The notes beneath the pieces are model-generated. The model did not search any database and was not told the origin of the DNA. It was given only the letters and a program-made list of their open reading frames with translations. Of a stretch of DNA of 43,074 bases, positions 14,805-23,912 are shown piece by piece. Positions within the stretch are counted from its first letter, which is position 1. Each line of letters opens with the position of its first letter. The position numbers were made by a program, and so were the translations under genes. This stretch comes from Candidatus Stahliibacteriota bacterium (GTDB lineage Bacteria; Hydrothermota; Tepidihabitantia; B3-TA06), in NCBI GenBank assembly GCA_004375895.1, contig SOJW01000014.1, forward strand, positions 1-43,074. The letters are read 5' to 3'.

Positions 14805-16196
14805 TTAAAACCTCCAGCCGAAGTATGCCGGGACGGTCAAGGAGAGCGGACATCGGTCGGTTCCCGAACCTATACCGTAGACAAGCTCCAGCTTGCCGAC
14901 GAACCCCTTACCAAGCCCCAGCCCCAGACCGATGCCTGCACCGGCGAGCAGCCCGTCGTACCTGTCTTCGTTGACGTCGGCCAGGTAGAAAGGCGGCAAC
15001 CCTGGCTCGTGTATGGCGGCGATGTCGAACGAAACACTGGCCGCCCACCAGCAGTTGTCTATACTGCCTACAAGGGGCAGATTCTTGAGGGAAAAATCCA
15101 GCCACCGGTAGCGCAGCTCCACCGAACCCACCGAAAGACATGCCCCAACCTGGGTGGTGTCCTTCCAGCCCCGAAGGAAGCGATCCTTGCCGATATAGAT
15201 GGTACGGTAGACGGGGATGGAATCTATCTGCTGGTAGGTGTAAACGTTGCCTGCGAGAACGACCCTGGCGTGCAGGGGGACGTAGCCGGCAACCGAGAGG
15301 GAGCAGGCGCGCTGGGTTTGAAAGCCCTCGGTGTAGCCCGGATTGTGGAGGTAGGAGGCGACGACCTGAACTCCCTTGGTTGGATACGAAGCGTCGTCGC
15401 GCAGGTCAAGTTCAAGGGTTGGCTTGAAGTAAACGGAGCGGTCGATTGTATCCGAAGCGAAGGTATACTGCATGGTGTCTGATTCCAGACCGTATGCCTT
15501 GGTCTGCAGGAAGCCGATCTCGAGCGAAGCGGTCAAGGGACGAACCAGCCGCACGGTTTGCTCGTATGATACCCTGTGCTCGATGCGGTAGATCTCTGCG
15601 TCCTTGCGCCAGAAGTAGGTAAAGGTGTAACCTAACTTCTCGCCGTGCCAGCGATTGTAGGTCAGGGGGGCGCCGATATAGGTATAACCCTTCCAGCGAG
15701 GCGTGGCGAACCGGAACCCGATCTCGCCTCCAACGTCCACGTGCAGCGCCCGGCCAAAAAGGTTGGGGTAGAGCGCGCCAGCACCCAGGTAGAATCCGGT
15801 GGAGGCGTCTATGCCAACGATAGGGTAAGGCAGGGGGAAGCGGCGTTCAGCGACCGTGATTACTACGTCGCTCTTCTCCGCATCAGGATCAACCGCCTTG
15901 ATGTCAACCTTGCCGAACGCACCGGTGCTCAGTATGGCCTTGCGGGTCTCCTCGACCGCCTCCGGGTACAGGGTGTCGCCCGGTCCAAAGACAAGCTCGC
16001 GGCGGATGATACCCTCATGGGTAAACTCGTTGCCTTTTATCTCGATCCTTCCAACAACCGGCGCAGGGAAAACAAGCGGGCCTACAACTCGACTGAACTC
16101 CTCCGGATTCAGCTTGGGAACCACAGGTTGCAGCGGCATCTGTTGGGCAACCTCTATGGGGGCGGCAAGCATCAGGAGGGATAAGAAGACGCTCAT
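14805..16196 (-). CDS. Omp85/BamA-family outer-membrane protein
   Basis: 463 residues, short for BamA (about 800), with a single POTRA-like domain. The N-terminal hydrophobic stretch SVFLSLLMLAAP is a signal. The POTRA segment (about 45-118) reads VGRIEIKGNEFTHEGIIRRE, then FGPGDTLYPEAVEETRKAIL, then STGAFGKVDIKAV. The remaining 340 residues are alternating strands with YFKPTLELDLRDDASYPTKG (the typical D-x-R-D-x-x-x-x-P-x-x-G turn), FLRGWKDT (counterpart of the conserved R-G-F/W loop), and a terminal Phe (YFGWRF). The family inserts or exports proteins across the outer membrane. With one POTRA it is more likely a TamA/TpsB-like specialist than the essential BamA. ATG overlaps the upstream TPR gene by four bases. 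Confidence 0.88.
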   Translation of the reverse strand: MSVFLSLLMLAAPIEVAQQMPLQPVVPKLNPEEFSRVVGPLVFPAPVVGRIEIKGNEFTHEGIIRRELVFGPGDTLYPEAVEETRKAILSTGAFGKVDIKAVDPDAEKSDVVITVAERRFPLPYPIVGIDASTGFYLGAGALYPNLFGRALHVDVGGEIGFRFATPRWKGYTYIGAPLTYNRWHGEKLGYTFTYFWRKDAEIYRIEHRVSYEQTVRLVRPLTASLEIGFLQTKAYGLESDTMQYTFASDTIDRSVYFKPTLELDLRDDASYPTKGVQVVASYLHNPGYTEGFQTQRACSLSVAGYVPLHARVVLAGNVYTYQQIDSIPVYRTIYIGKDRFLRGWKDTTQVGACLSVGSVELRYRWLDFSLKNLPLVGSIDNCWWAASVSFDIAAIHEPGLPPFYLADVNEDRYDGLLAGAGIGLGLGLGKGFVGKLELVYGIGSGTDRCPLSLTVPAYFGWRF

Positions 16197-16921
16197 TTGC
16201 CCTCTATCTCGGCAAGGAGTTTTTCCGCCTCTGGCCTGTCGTCAAGGTAGAAGTCCGCGGGATTTTTGGGATTCGTAACCGCCAGGCACCTCTTGAGCTG
16301 GGCACGGGCGGCGGAGTAATTCTTTTGTTTTATATACACCTTGGCCAGGTCAACGTATAGAAGCGAGTAGTTGGGATCAATGGCGATGGCCTTCTGGAGA
16401 TAGGAGATGGACTTGCTGATGTCGCCGCCTGCAAAACCCGGCACCTCAAGATACCAGATGGCCAGCCCGTCCATCGCAGGGGTGAAGTCGGGGTCCAGTG
16501 AGAGAGCCTTCTGGAACGCGCTCTTTACCGGTCCGGCAAGGGAAAGGGAGTTCAAAATACCCTTTGTCTGACCGATGCGCCCCAGGGCTACCCCGTACCA
16601 GAAGTGGGTCTCGGGGATAGCAGCGTCCGCCACCTTGGCATTCTCCGCGTAACCCCTGGCCGTCTCGTAGTGGGAAAGCTTATCCTGTTTTGAGGTCTTG
16701 TCGTCACCGTAAAGACAATAAAGCCTGGCCATGCGCCAGAGCGCTTCGGCATCGTCGGCGTCCTCGGAAAGGAGTTCCTTACACAGGTTGTAGATCTGAT
16801 CGGTATAGCCTTTGTAATCCTTGTGGCGGTTCTGGTAGTAGTAGTCGGCCTTGGAAAGCCGCGCATCTGCTGCCCAAAGCGCGACCACTATCAGAAGCCC
16901 GCACAGAACAACTCGTTTCAT
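16193..16921 (-). CDS. Exported TPR protein
   Basis: 242 residues. Signal peptide MKRVVLCGLLIVVALWAADA. TPR-type helices follow: ALWRMARLYCLYG, ETHFWYGVALGRIGQTKGIL, SAFQKALSLDPDFTPAMDGL, SISYLQKAIAIDPNYSLLYV, AKVYIKQKNYSAARAQLKR. Ribosome site CAAGGAGGATGC. First gene of a unit with the Omp85 protein, to which it is translationally coupled. TPR partners are known for outer-membrane assembly machines (BamD, for example), so a periplasmic helper role for the barrel protein is plausible but inferred. Confidence 0.85.
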   Translation of the reverse strand: MKRVVLCGLLIVVALWAADARLSKADYYYQNRHKDYKGYTDQIYNLCKELLSEDADDAEALWRMARLYCLYGDDKTSKQDKLSHYETARGYAENAKVADAAIPETHFWYGVALGRIGQTKGILNSLSLAGPVKSAFQKALSLDPDFTPAMDGLAIWYLEVPGFAGGDISKSISYLQKAIAIDPNYSLLYVDLAKVYIKQKNYSAARAQLKRCLAVTNPKNPADFYLDDRPEAEKLLAEIEGK

Positions 16922-16942
16922 GCATCCTCCTTGATAGGTGTG

Positions 16943-16970
16943 AGTCTACGGGATGAACCTCGCAAGTCAA
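16943..16970 (-). promoter_or_regulatory. Promoter of the TPR/Omp85 unit
   Basis: Minus strand TTGACT (16965-16970), 16-base spacer, TAGACT (16943-16948). The ribosome site follows about 12 bases later. Confidence 0.65.
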
Positions 16971-16974
16971 GGGC

Positions 16975-17013
16975 AAAAAAAAAATCCCCGGCCGGGTTAG
17001 AGCCCGACCGGGA
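16975..17013 (-). terminator. Terminator of the exported ACP-like gene
   Basis: Minus strand stem CCCGGTCGGG / CCCGGCCGGG (one mismatch, 6-base loop) followed by ATTTTTTTTTT. About 95 bases separate it from the stop at 17110; that gap holds no gene. Confidence 0.85.
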
Positions 17014-17109
17014 TCCACTGACAGGCCTGGGGTCTTAGTTCAAGTTAGTTTTTGGTTTGCCTCCTTGAGGTTTGTTGATCTTCGCAGGCTTCCCTGGAGA
17101 AGCTCAGCA

Positions 17110-17433
17110 CTAGTTCTTTGGTTTAGTATACAGATCATCCACGCCTACGAAGTCGTCTATGTCCTCGACGATCTCAAGGGTTTCGTAGACCTCCGGCGGG
17201 ATGATGCAGCCGCACATCTGTTCGATTTCAGCGATCAGGGGTGGGGCGTCCTGTGGCCATAATCTCCCTCCCAGACCGTCCAGAAGGGTTACGTAGGTTA
17301 CCTGCGCAGGGGGAACACCTGCCCATTGAGCGACCGCATTGTGGATGTCTTCTTCAGTGCAATCTGCAAAAAGAGGGCTCACCATAAGCCCAAAAAAAAC
17401 GAGCGCGGCAAAAGCCAAAGCTACGCGCTTCAT
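17110..17433 (-). CDS. Exported small protein resembling an acyl carrier protein without the carrier serine
   Basis: 107 residues. AGGAGGATAAC precedes the ATG. Signal peptide MKRVALAFAALVFFGLMVSPLFA, so the mature form is about 84 residues. The mature sequence follows the ACP pattern: helix I (CTEEDIHNAVAQWAGVPPAQV), loop DGLGGRLWPQ, helix II (APPLIAEIEQMCGCIIP), helix III (PEVYETLEIVEDIDDFVG). In ACPs the loop has D-S-L with the phosphopantetheine serine; here that position reads G-R-L-W, so it cannot carry a standard prosthetic group. Two close cysteines (C-G-C) might bind metal or form a disulfide. It lies 43 bases after the TPR gene in one unit, ended by the terminator at 16975-17013. 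Confidence 0.6.
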   Translation of the reverse strand: MKRVALAFAALVFFGLMVSPLFADCTEEDIHNAVAQWAGVPPAQVTYVTLLDGLGGRLWPQDAPPLIAEIEQMCGCIIPPEVYETLEIVEDIDDFVGVDDLYTKPKN

Positions 17434-17476
17434 GTTATCCTCCTTGGATTGTTGAGGGGGTTAGGTTTTTAGTCTG

Positions 17477-18598
17477 TCAGGGGATTTGAGCGAGCCAACG
17501 CTCTGTCTCTTCCGCTTCCCTTGTTAGCCCCAAACGCACGTAGCCCTCCTTGGCTTGCACCAGTAGATCTTCGAGACCGGCTATATCTAATCCGAGTTTC
17601 CTTATGCTCTTTCCAAAACTCTCATGCAACACGCGGAAACGATCCTCGTTGTTAATCGCCTCGGCTTTCCTCAGGGCCTCATGGTAGTAACCTTTCGCCT
17701 TCTCCCATGAGTCGTTAAGTACAGCAATATCCGCAAAGGCGATTTGAACAGCGTTAAGAACACTGTGGGATTCGATCTCCTCGGCTAACCCTGTCGCCTC
17801 CTTAAGTAGGGAATCGGCTTTCTCCATATCCTCCAGGTTCATATATACCCTTGCGAGATCGCACAGAACCAGGGCCAGATTCTTGAGATCGCCGAGTTCC
17901 CTGAACAGCTCGGTGGATTCCTGGAAGGGGGAGAGTGCCTCGGAAAACCTATCCTGCTTGAGATAGATCGAACCCTTTCGGAAGAAGGCTATCGCAAGGA
18001 GATTCTTATCTTCCAGACGTTGGGCCAACTCCTCAAGCTTCTCGCTGCTTGAAGTCGCATCCTTTGTTTTTCCCTCCTCTATGAAAGAAAACACCATGCG
18101 ACCGTAGCAGACCGCGAGGGGTCTTAAGGCGTTTGCCTTCTCAAAGTTCTGGCTGACGGTTTGGAGTGTGTTGAGAGCGCGGTGGTGGTTGCCGCGGCGC
18201 TGGTCAAGGATGGCCATGTTCAAAAGCACCAGCCCCTGCAGTTGCGGATTTTTGTCCACTCCAGCAATGGTCAAAGCCTCGCTCCACACCTGGTCGGCCG
18301 CGGCGTATTGATTCATGCGGGCAAAGACCTTTCCCAAGGTCACGGCACTCGAGTAGGCAAGACGGTGATCCCCGGTTGGGTGGGCGTTCTTTCGGGCGAT
18401 CTCCGCGTAGGTTCGGGCGCGGCTGAGTTGGCCCTGCGCAAGAAGCGCCTCCGCTGCTATCCGGTTAAGCTCGACAGCCTCGGACGGTGAGCATTCGTAC
18501 TTCACGCCCTCCAAAGCGAAGGCGAGCGCTGAGGACCTTTCGCCCCTCCTCAAGGCCTCGCTGGCTTTTTCTAAAAGGCTCACCGTTTCCTCTTCCAA
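17477..18598 (-). CDS. Cytoplasmic TPR-repeat protein, divergent to the kinase gene
   Basis: 373 residues, no signal peptide, almost wholly helical TPR units. Examples: EALRRGERSSALAFALEGVK, GLVLLNMAILDQRRGNHHRA, FRKGSIYLKQDRFSEALSPF, CDLARVYMNLEDMEKADSLL, KAKGYYHEALRKAEAI. The style matches the TPR region of the adjacent 1664-residue regulator. The start is uncertain. The only in-frame candidate is TTG at 18596-18598 without a nearby ribosome site. The AAAGGAG site at about 18628-18635 instead serves an out-of-frame ATG (18615) opening a 10-codon frame that overlaps the TTG. Re-initiation from that leader frame, or a base error, would both explain this. Confidence 0.8.
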   Translation of the reverse strand: MEEETVSLLEKASEALRRGERSSALAFALEGVKYECSPSEAVELNRIAAEALLAQGQLSRARTYAEIARKNAHPTGDHRLAYSSAVTLGKVFARMNQYAAADQVWSEALTIAGVDKNPQLQGLVLLNMAILDQRRGNHHRALNTLQTVSQNFEKANALRPLAVCYGRMVFSFIEEGKTKDATSSSEKLEELAQRLEDKNLLAIAFFRKGSIYLKQDRFSEALSPFQESTELFRELGDLKNLALVLCDLARVYMNLEDMEKADSLLKEATGLAEEIESHSVLNAVQIAFADIAVLNDSWEKAKGYYHEALRKAEAINNEDRFRVLHESFGKSIRKLGLDIAGLEDLLVQAKEGYVRLGLTREAEETERWLAQIP

Positions 18599-18651
18599 AG
18601 AATGATACTCATGAGGATGTGATCTCCTTTTAAAATCCTTCCGCTATAACT

Positions 18652-18692
18652 TGACTGTAATTGAATTATAGTCAGATGGAATGATTTGTCAA
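18652..18692 (-). promoter_or_regulatory. Perfect promoter overlapped by a 23-bp palindrome (operator candidate)
   Basis: Minus strand TTGACA (18687-18692), 16-base spacer, TATAAT (18665-18670). A 23-base palindrome at 18652-18674, TGACTRTAATT-S-AATTAYAGTCA, pairs at 10 of 11 positions and covers the -10 box. The geometry is typical of a repressor site. It lies about 125 bases from the divergent kinase start, so it could affect both genes. Confidence 0.75.
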
Positions 18693-18797
18693 GAGGGTGG
18701 GGTTTATCTACGAAGGGATGATAGCTAAATCAGATGCGATATTTTATCAAAATTATGGGGTTGAGCCTGCAGTGTGGATAACTCGGCCCTGGGGGGG

Positions 18798-18826
18798 TTG
18801 ACTTTTGCCTCTGTCTCATTTATATT
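18798..18826 (+). promoter_or_regulatory. Promoter placed for a leaderless start (kinase/sigma54 activator)
   Basis: TTGACT (18798-18803), 17-base spacer, TATATT (18821-18826), then ACAGGT and the ATG at 18833. No ribosome site. Confidence 0.8.
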
Positions 18827-18832
18827 ACAGGT

Positions 18833-21800
18833 ATGCCTAAACGACGCAGCAAAAAATACGACCTGCCACCCGGTTTTACCCAGCTCAAAAAGCTGGGCGA
18901 AGGGGCGGGAAGCGTCGTTATGGCTGTAAAGGATGAAACCACTGGCAATGAGCTGGCGCTCAAACTTGCCACAGAGCAAGACCAGGCGCACCGCCTGCAA
19001 CAGGAGTTCGCTATCCTTGCACGCCTGGATCGCCCCGGGATCCTGCACGTGTATGAGACGGGATTTCATAAGAAGCACCCATACTTCACGATGGAGTTGA
19101 TTGAGGGCAAGCCCTTCAACCGCTTCATGGATGAGCACCGTTCAGAGCCCGGATTCATCGAGCTTTTCCTCAGGGTTCTGGGCAAAGCGGCAACCACCCT
19201 CTCAGACATCCACCAGGAGGGGATAGTTCATGCCGATGTGAAACCCGCCAACCTCCTTGTCCGAGAGGATGGTGAGCCGGTGCTTCTGGACTTCGGATTT
19301 GCGGAGGACTATATCCTCAGCCACACCGCCAAGCCTCGAGGCACCCTTGACTATGTGGCACCCGAGCTATTCCTGGACGGGGAGATCAGCCCAGCAGTAG
19401 ACATCTACTCACTTGGAGCGATAGCCTATGAGGGATTGGCAGGGAAAAGGCTGTGGGGTAAGAAGCCCCTCCACGAGCTTGTCAGGGCGAAATTCAAGAC
19501 ACCACCCGGGTTCGGCAAACAGAAACTTGAGGGACAACAACATGATATTGAAGAGCTCATCCTCAGGATGCTTCAACCCGACCCTGCACTGCGTCCCACA
19601 GCAGGGGAGGTGATAACCGTAATCCATGGATTGGTTAACAAAGGGAAGGGTGTCGAGGTTAAACAGCCGGGTGTTGCCCCTACGCTTTGCTTCGGTGGAC
19701 GTGAGGAGGAGCTTTCTGAGCTTGAGAGATTGATCTTTGAAGAAAAAAGTGTCCTGCTCCTTGGAGGGGAGTCCGGGATCGGCAAGTCGCGTTTACTGAG
19801 GGAGTTTCGGTTCCGTGCCTTGGTCCAAAACCGCAACACCTTGCTCGTTACGGGCCGCGCAGGCCACCTTTCCATTATAGAACATCTGGCCGCTGCACTG
19901 GGCCTTGAGGGGGAACAGAGCCGGGCTGAGGAGAAGGAACACCGTTACGAGAGGATCTTCCAGGCCACGAGCAAGGCACAACTCGATGCGGTGATGATAG
20001 ACGTACCCACCGACCTGTCCACTGATGAGGAGGAGTGCCTTGGTTTTCTTGCCCGCGGTTTTGACGGCAAGCTGGGCATCATCCTTGCAGCGGTTCCTGA
20101 GCGAATCTACCCTGCGGCCTCAAGGATCGAGCTTAAACCTCTGGATAAAGAAACGATCCTTGAGCTGGTTTCCCGAACCTTCGAAGGCCTTCGTGAAAAA
20201 CACCCACTTGCAAGTGCTCTGGCATCGATAGGGGAGGGGAACCCAAGGCGTATGGGTGAACTTCTCGAGGTGCTCTACCATGAGGGATGGCTGTATAGGA
20301 AGAAGCGATGGCTCTACAAATCCCCTGCCGAAGCGAAGAGCCTGGCTAAAAAGCTGGCAGAGCGGCTGGGTGCAAGGATCAAAAGACTCAGCAAGAAATC
20401 AAAACTGGTTCTTTCGGCGCTGGCAACGGTTGATGGATCCCTGCCCTCTGCGCTGCTACAGAGCGCTCTGGGCAAATCGGATACCCCATTGATTCTCTTG
20501 AACCTGACCAACGCGGGTCTTGTGCGTTCCTTCCTTTACCGTGACGTCCCTCACTATGAGCCCCAGAACGATCTTGTAAGGCAATATGCATCGGCTGAAC
20601 TTACAGGTGAAGATAAAAAAACCCTGAGTAGGAAACTGGCCGAGGCGCTGGAGGCTACGTGCAGGAAGACGTGGGATGAGGATCCATCAGCCTGGGATAA
20701 CTCCTATCTTGTTCAGCTTGCTTCGCTTTACTTTAAAGCAGGCGTAGGGGTAAAAGCCCGCCGCTATCTGGTTCCAGCTGCTAATCGTCTGGCCGCCACC
20801 TACGACTTCAACCAGGCACGCGTGTTCCTTAAGAATGCTCTGAGAAGTAAACCTGCCAGAAACGAACGAAGGGAGATGTTGCTTAAGCTGGGGCGCATAG
20901 CAGACATCGAACATAACGCCCGCCAGGCGGAGGAGTTCTACACCCAGGTACTGCCTCTGGTTGAAGCCAAACCCGAGCGCGAAGCGGATCTCATGCTGCG
21001 AATAGGCCTGGCCTATCAAAGGGTGAAGGATCTCGATCGAGCGGATGATTTCTTCAACCGCAGTGAAGAGTTCCTCAAGGATTCCTCCAGCGCACTTAAA
21101 TGCCAACTGCTTGCCGCACGCGGATGGAACGCCCTCGATCGTGGACAACTTGATGAAGCTCAACGCTTATTCCAACAAAACAGAAAGATCGCCTCCTCAT
21201 CCTACGAGCAACGCAGCGTTCAATACGATCTGGCGTGGACGCTCTTCCTTAAGGGGAATCCTTCCGGGGCACTCGAATATGCACAAAAGGCTCTTGAGTT
21301 AAACGAGAAAGCCGACAACAAAGGTGAGATCTGCCGGTCAATACTTCTCCTGGTGGATATTCTAAAGGACCTTGGGAAACTTAAGGATGCGGAAGACTAC
21401 GTAGAACGGGCCCTATGGCTAACCAGGAAGATGGAGTATCCTATCCTCACCGCCGGGGTTCTGCGTCAAAAAGCCAAGCTTCTTTCAACCGCAGGGCGTC
21501 ACCGAGAGGCTCGGTGTGTAGCACGACAAGCGATCGAATTACTTGGCAAGCTCAACGACGAATACCAGGTGGCTTTGCTTCGTTTGTTCGAGGCCCAACG
21601 ATCGAGGGACCTTGGAGACTGGGAGGCATCCTGCAGAATACACCGTGAGCTCTGGCAAGGCTTTCAGGGGGCTGTGTCTACAAGCTCGTTTGCCGCTTAC
21701 ATCCTACATAGTTGGTCAGACCTCTATAGGCTGCAGGGCAAGTCACTTGTGGCAAAACGTATGCTTGCGAAGGCAAAGGCCCTTGCCGAGGCTCGCAAAG

Positions 21801-23827
21801 ACGAAACCATCCTCTTATGGATCCAGATGAAGCTCTGCCGTATGGATATCTCCGCAGGAAACTATGATGAAGCTAAGAACTCTCTGGAGAGGTGCAACTT
21901 GCTCTTGAAGACGATAGGCGATGTATACGCGAGATTAAACGTCGGTTTGCTGGAGGTGGAGATTCTCATTGGAGAGAACGAGAGTGCCCTTGCGTTGGAA
22001 TCCGCATCCAAGTTAGTAAGGAAGATAGGAAAGCTTAGTTTCGATGACATACTTGGTGAGGCTTTTCGCCTCTTGGGGCGGGCTTTGATAGCCGCCGGGA
22101 AGTTCGAGGAGGGATTAACACGGCTTCACCAGAGTGCTGAACTCTTAAGGTCTCATGAGGAACTCTATGAGCAGGGGCTCAGCCTCTATACAATCGGGGA
22201 GGCGATGTTTGAGAAAAAAGGTTACTCAGAGGAGGCGATCTCGATGTGGGAGGAGGCTCAGATAATCTTTGAGCGTATCGGAGCGAGAAGGGAGCTTGAA
22301 CGTATCAAAGGCTTTCGCGCCAAGCATTTCGCAGACTGGCGGAGGCAATCCGGTCTTTCCCATAAGTATCTCGAGGGTCTCAGGCACGTAAGTGAACTGA
22401 TCAACTACCGCCTTGGCGAAGAAAACTTCATGCTCGATCTTCTCGCTATAGTTCTGGAGCTAACCGAAGCAGAACGGGGGATGGTTTTTATGATGGATGA
22501 GGATGAGCTCTACTCGGTGGCCTCAAAACGAATGGACACACCAACCACGCACGATGCCCGACGTATCTCACGGACCGTTGTCCGACGCATTCAACAGGGA
22601 CTGAAGCCCATCTACACACCTGACGCTACCAAGGATGAACGATTCAACCGTTCCAAGAGCATCATGTTGAGTGATATCCGCTCACTCATGTGTATTCCCC
22701 TCAGAACGAGTGAGAAGTTGATAGGAACCATCTATCTGGACAGCCGCGAGATGGGTCTCTTTGACGCCGAAAAAACCCTCTACTTCGAGGCGCTTGGCAA
22801 TCTCCTTGCGGCAACTATCGATAAATCGGCCGAGTTTGCAAGACTGAGGGAGGAGTTAGTGCTCGCTCGCAAAAGACAAACATTGGGAAAGTCAGGGATC
22901 GTTATAGGCACCTCACCTGCCATAACCAAACTCTGCAGCCAACTTGAGCAGATAGCTCAATCCGATACCAACATCCTTCTTGAGGGAGAAACAGGTACAG
23001 GCAAGGGGGTTTTTGCCCGCATGGTGCATGAACAAAGCCCACGGCGTGAACGGGGGTTCTGCTCCATAAACTGCGGAGTCCTTCCGGAAGGGGTCTTTGA
23101 GTCCGAACTCTTCGGACACCGCAAAGGGTCCTACACCGGGGCGACCGAGGACCGTCTGGGTCTTCTGGAGGCGGCAGACGGCTCAACCGTCTTTTTTGAC
23201 GAGATCACCAACACATCCTTGGCCATGCAAGCCAAGCTACTGGAGGTGATCGAAGAACGGATAATCCGCCGCCTTGGAGAATCGAATAAAAGACGTGTCA
23301 ATCTCAGGTTCATCGTTGCAACAAACCGCGACCTCAAGGAGGAGGTTCGTGAAGGACGCTTCCGCGACGATCTCTACTTCCGTATAAGCACGTTTACACT
23401 TACACTCCCACCTCTGCGCGAACGAAGGGAAGACATACCGGAGTTTATCAACTTCTTCCTTAAAAAGTCCTCGACTGAATTTAACAAGAACGTAACAGAG
23501 ATAGCGGATGATGTAATGCAAGCCCTCATTAGCTACCCCTGGCCAGGCAACATCCGGGAGCTTGCAAACGTGATTGAACGCGCAATCCTGCTGGCCCGCG
23601 GCAGGGTTATTACACGCGACCTCCTGGATCAGCGATTCTTCCCGGTGGTGCCACATACCACCAAAACCCTGCGCGAGGCCCGCAAAATCGAGGAGAAGGA
23701 GATGATAAGATACACCCTGCTTGAGACCAGGGGCAACGTAACACGAACCGCAAAGCGTCTTGGCATCTCCCGTCAGCACCTCTCACGCTTACTGAAGTGC
23801 CACAACATCCCCCGTAAACCAGAATAG
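18833..23827 (+). CDS. Multidomain kinase-ATPase-TPR-GAF sigma54-dependent activator
   Basis: 1664 residues. (1) Ser/Thr kinase, about 15-270: G-loop LGEGAGSVV (21-29), ATP lysine K44, catalytic loop HADVKPAN (HAD in place of HRD, D135), DFG 153-155, APE 176-178. (2) P-loop ATPase, about 280-480, Walker A GGESGIGKS (311-319). (3) TPR array, about 600-1170. (4) GAF, about 1185-1335, after LRHVSELINYRLGEE. (5) Sigma54 AAA+ domain, about 1360-1590: GETGTGKGVFARMVH (from about 1384), GSYTGA (near 1431, the sigma54-contact loop, usually GAFTGA), FFDEI Walker B, GNIRELANVIERA. (6) C-terminal Fis-type HTH: NVTRTAKRLGISRQHLSRLL. All catalytic residues needed for both kinase and AAA+ activity are visible. 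It would bind enhancer sites and open a sigma54 promoter; candidate sites lie just downstream. Confidence 0.93.
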   Translation: MPKRRSKKYDLPPGFTQLKKLGEGAGSVVMAVKDETTGNELALKLATEQDQAHRLQQEFAILARLDRPGILHVYETGFHKKHPYFTMELIEGKPFNRFMDEHRSEPGFIELFLRVLGKAATTLSDIHQEGIVHADVKPANLLVREDGEPVLLDFGFAEDYILSHTAKPRGTLDYVAPELFLDGEISPAVDIYSLGAIAYEGLAGKRLWGKKPLHELVRAKFKTPPGFGKQKLEGQQHDIEELILRMLQPDPALRPTAGEVITVIHGLVNKGKGVEVKQPGVAPTLCFGGREEELSELERLIFEEKSVLLLGGESGIGKSRLLREFRFRALVQNRNTLLVTGRAGHLSIIEHLAAALGLEGEQSRAEEKEHRYERIFQATSKAQLDAVMIDVPTDLSTDEEECLGFLARGFDGKLGIILAAVPERIYPAASRIELKPLDKETILELVSRTFEGLREKHPLASALASIGEGNPRRMGELLEVLYHEGWLYRKKRWLYKSPAEAKSLAKKLAERLGARIKRLSKKSKLVLSALATVDGSLPSALLQSALGKSDTPLILLNLTNAGLVRSFLYRDVPHYEPQNDLVRQYASAELTGEDKKTLSRKLAEALEATCRKTWDEDPSAWDNSYLVQLASLYFKAGVGVKARRYLVPAANRLAATYDFNQARVFLKNALRSKPARNERREMLLKLGRIADIEHNARQAEEFYTQVLPLVEAKPEREADLMLRIGLAYQRVKDLDRADDFFNRSEEFLKDSSSALKCQLLAARGWNALDRGQLDEAQRLFQQNRKIASSSYEQRSVQYDLAWTLFLKGNPSGALEYAQKALELNEKADNKGEICRSILLLVDILKDLGKLKDAEDYVERALWLTRKMEYPILTAGVLRQKAKLLSTAGRHREARCVARQAIELLGKLNDEYQVALLRLFEAQRSRDLGDWEASCRIHRELWQGFQGAVSTSSFAAYILHSWSDLYRLQGKSLVAKRMLAKAKALAEARKDETILLWIQMKLCRMDISAGNYDEAKNSLERCNLLLKTIGDVYARLNVGLLEVEILIGENESALALESASKLVRKIGKLSFDDILGEAFRLLGRALIAAGKFEEGLTRLHQSAELLRSHEELYEQGLSLYTIGEAMFEKKGYSEEAISMWEEAQIIFERIGARRELERIKGFRAKHFADWRRQSGLSHKYLEGLRHVSELINYRLGEENFMLDLLAIVLELTEAERGMVFMMDEDELYSVASKRMDTPTTHDARRISRTVVRRIQQGLKPIYTPDATKDERFNRSKSIMLSDIRSLMCIPLRTSEKLIGTIYLDSREMGLFDAEKTLYFEALGNLLAATIDKSAEFARLREELVLARKRQTLGKSGIVIGTSPAITKLCSQLEQIAQSDTNILLEGETGTGKGVFARMVHEQSPRRERGFCSINCGVLPEGVFESELFGHRKGSYTGATEDRLGLLEAADGSTVFFDEITNTSLAMQAKLLEVIEERIIRRLGESNKRRVNLRFIVATNRDLKEEVREGRFRDDLYFRISTFTLTLPPLRERREDIPEFINFFLKKSSTEFNKNVTEIADDVMQALISYPWPGNIRELANVIERAILLARGRVITRDLLDQRFFPVVPHTTKTLREARKIEEKEMIRYTLLETRGNVTRTAKRLGISRQHLSRLLKCHNIPRKPE

Positions 23828-23832
23828 AACAG

Positions 23833-23856
23833 AACTGTCACAATATTGTGACAGTT
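23833..23856. promoter_or_regulatory. 24-bp perfect palindrome, candidate enhancer site 1
   Basis: Core TGTCACAATATTGTGACA inside a perfect 24-base palindrome, six bases after the activator's stop. It shares 14 of 18 core bases with the site at 23914-23931. It could also fold as an RNA hairpin followed by TTTT and help end the activator transcript; the two readings are compatible. Confidence 0.65.
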
Positions 23857-23912
23857 TTCCTGCACATTCAAGTGGCCTTTTGGTTGACTATTAACAGTAT
23901 ATGGATATACAG

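Noticed and set aside
23884-23911. Sigma70-like TTGACT, 16 bases, TATACA between the two palindromes
   Set aside because: The -10 is poor, no gene start follows for 150 bases, and the sigma54 element is a better fit for the next gene.
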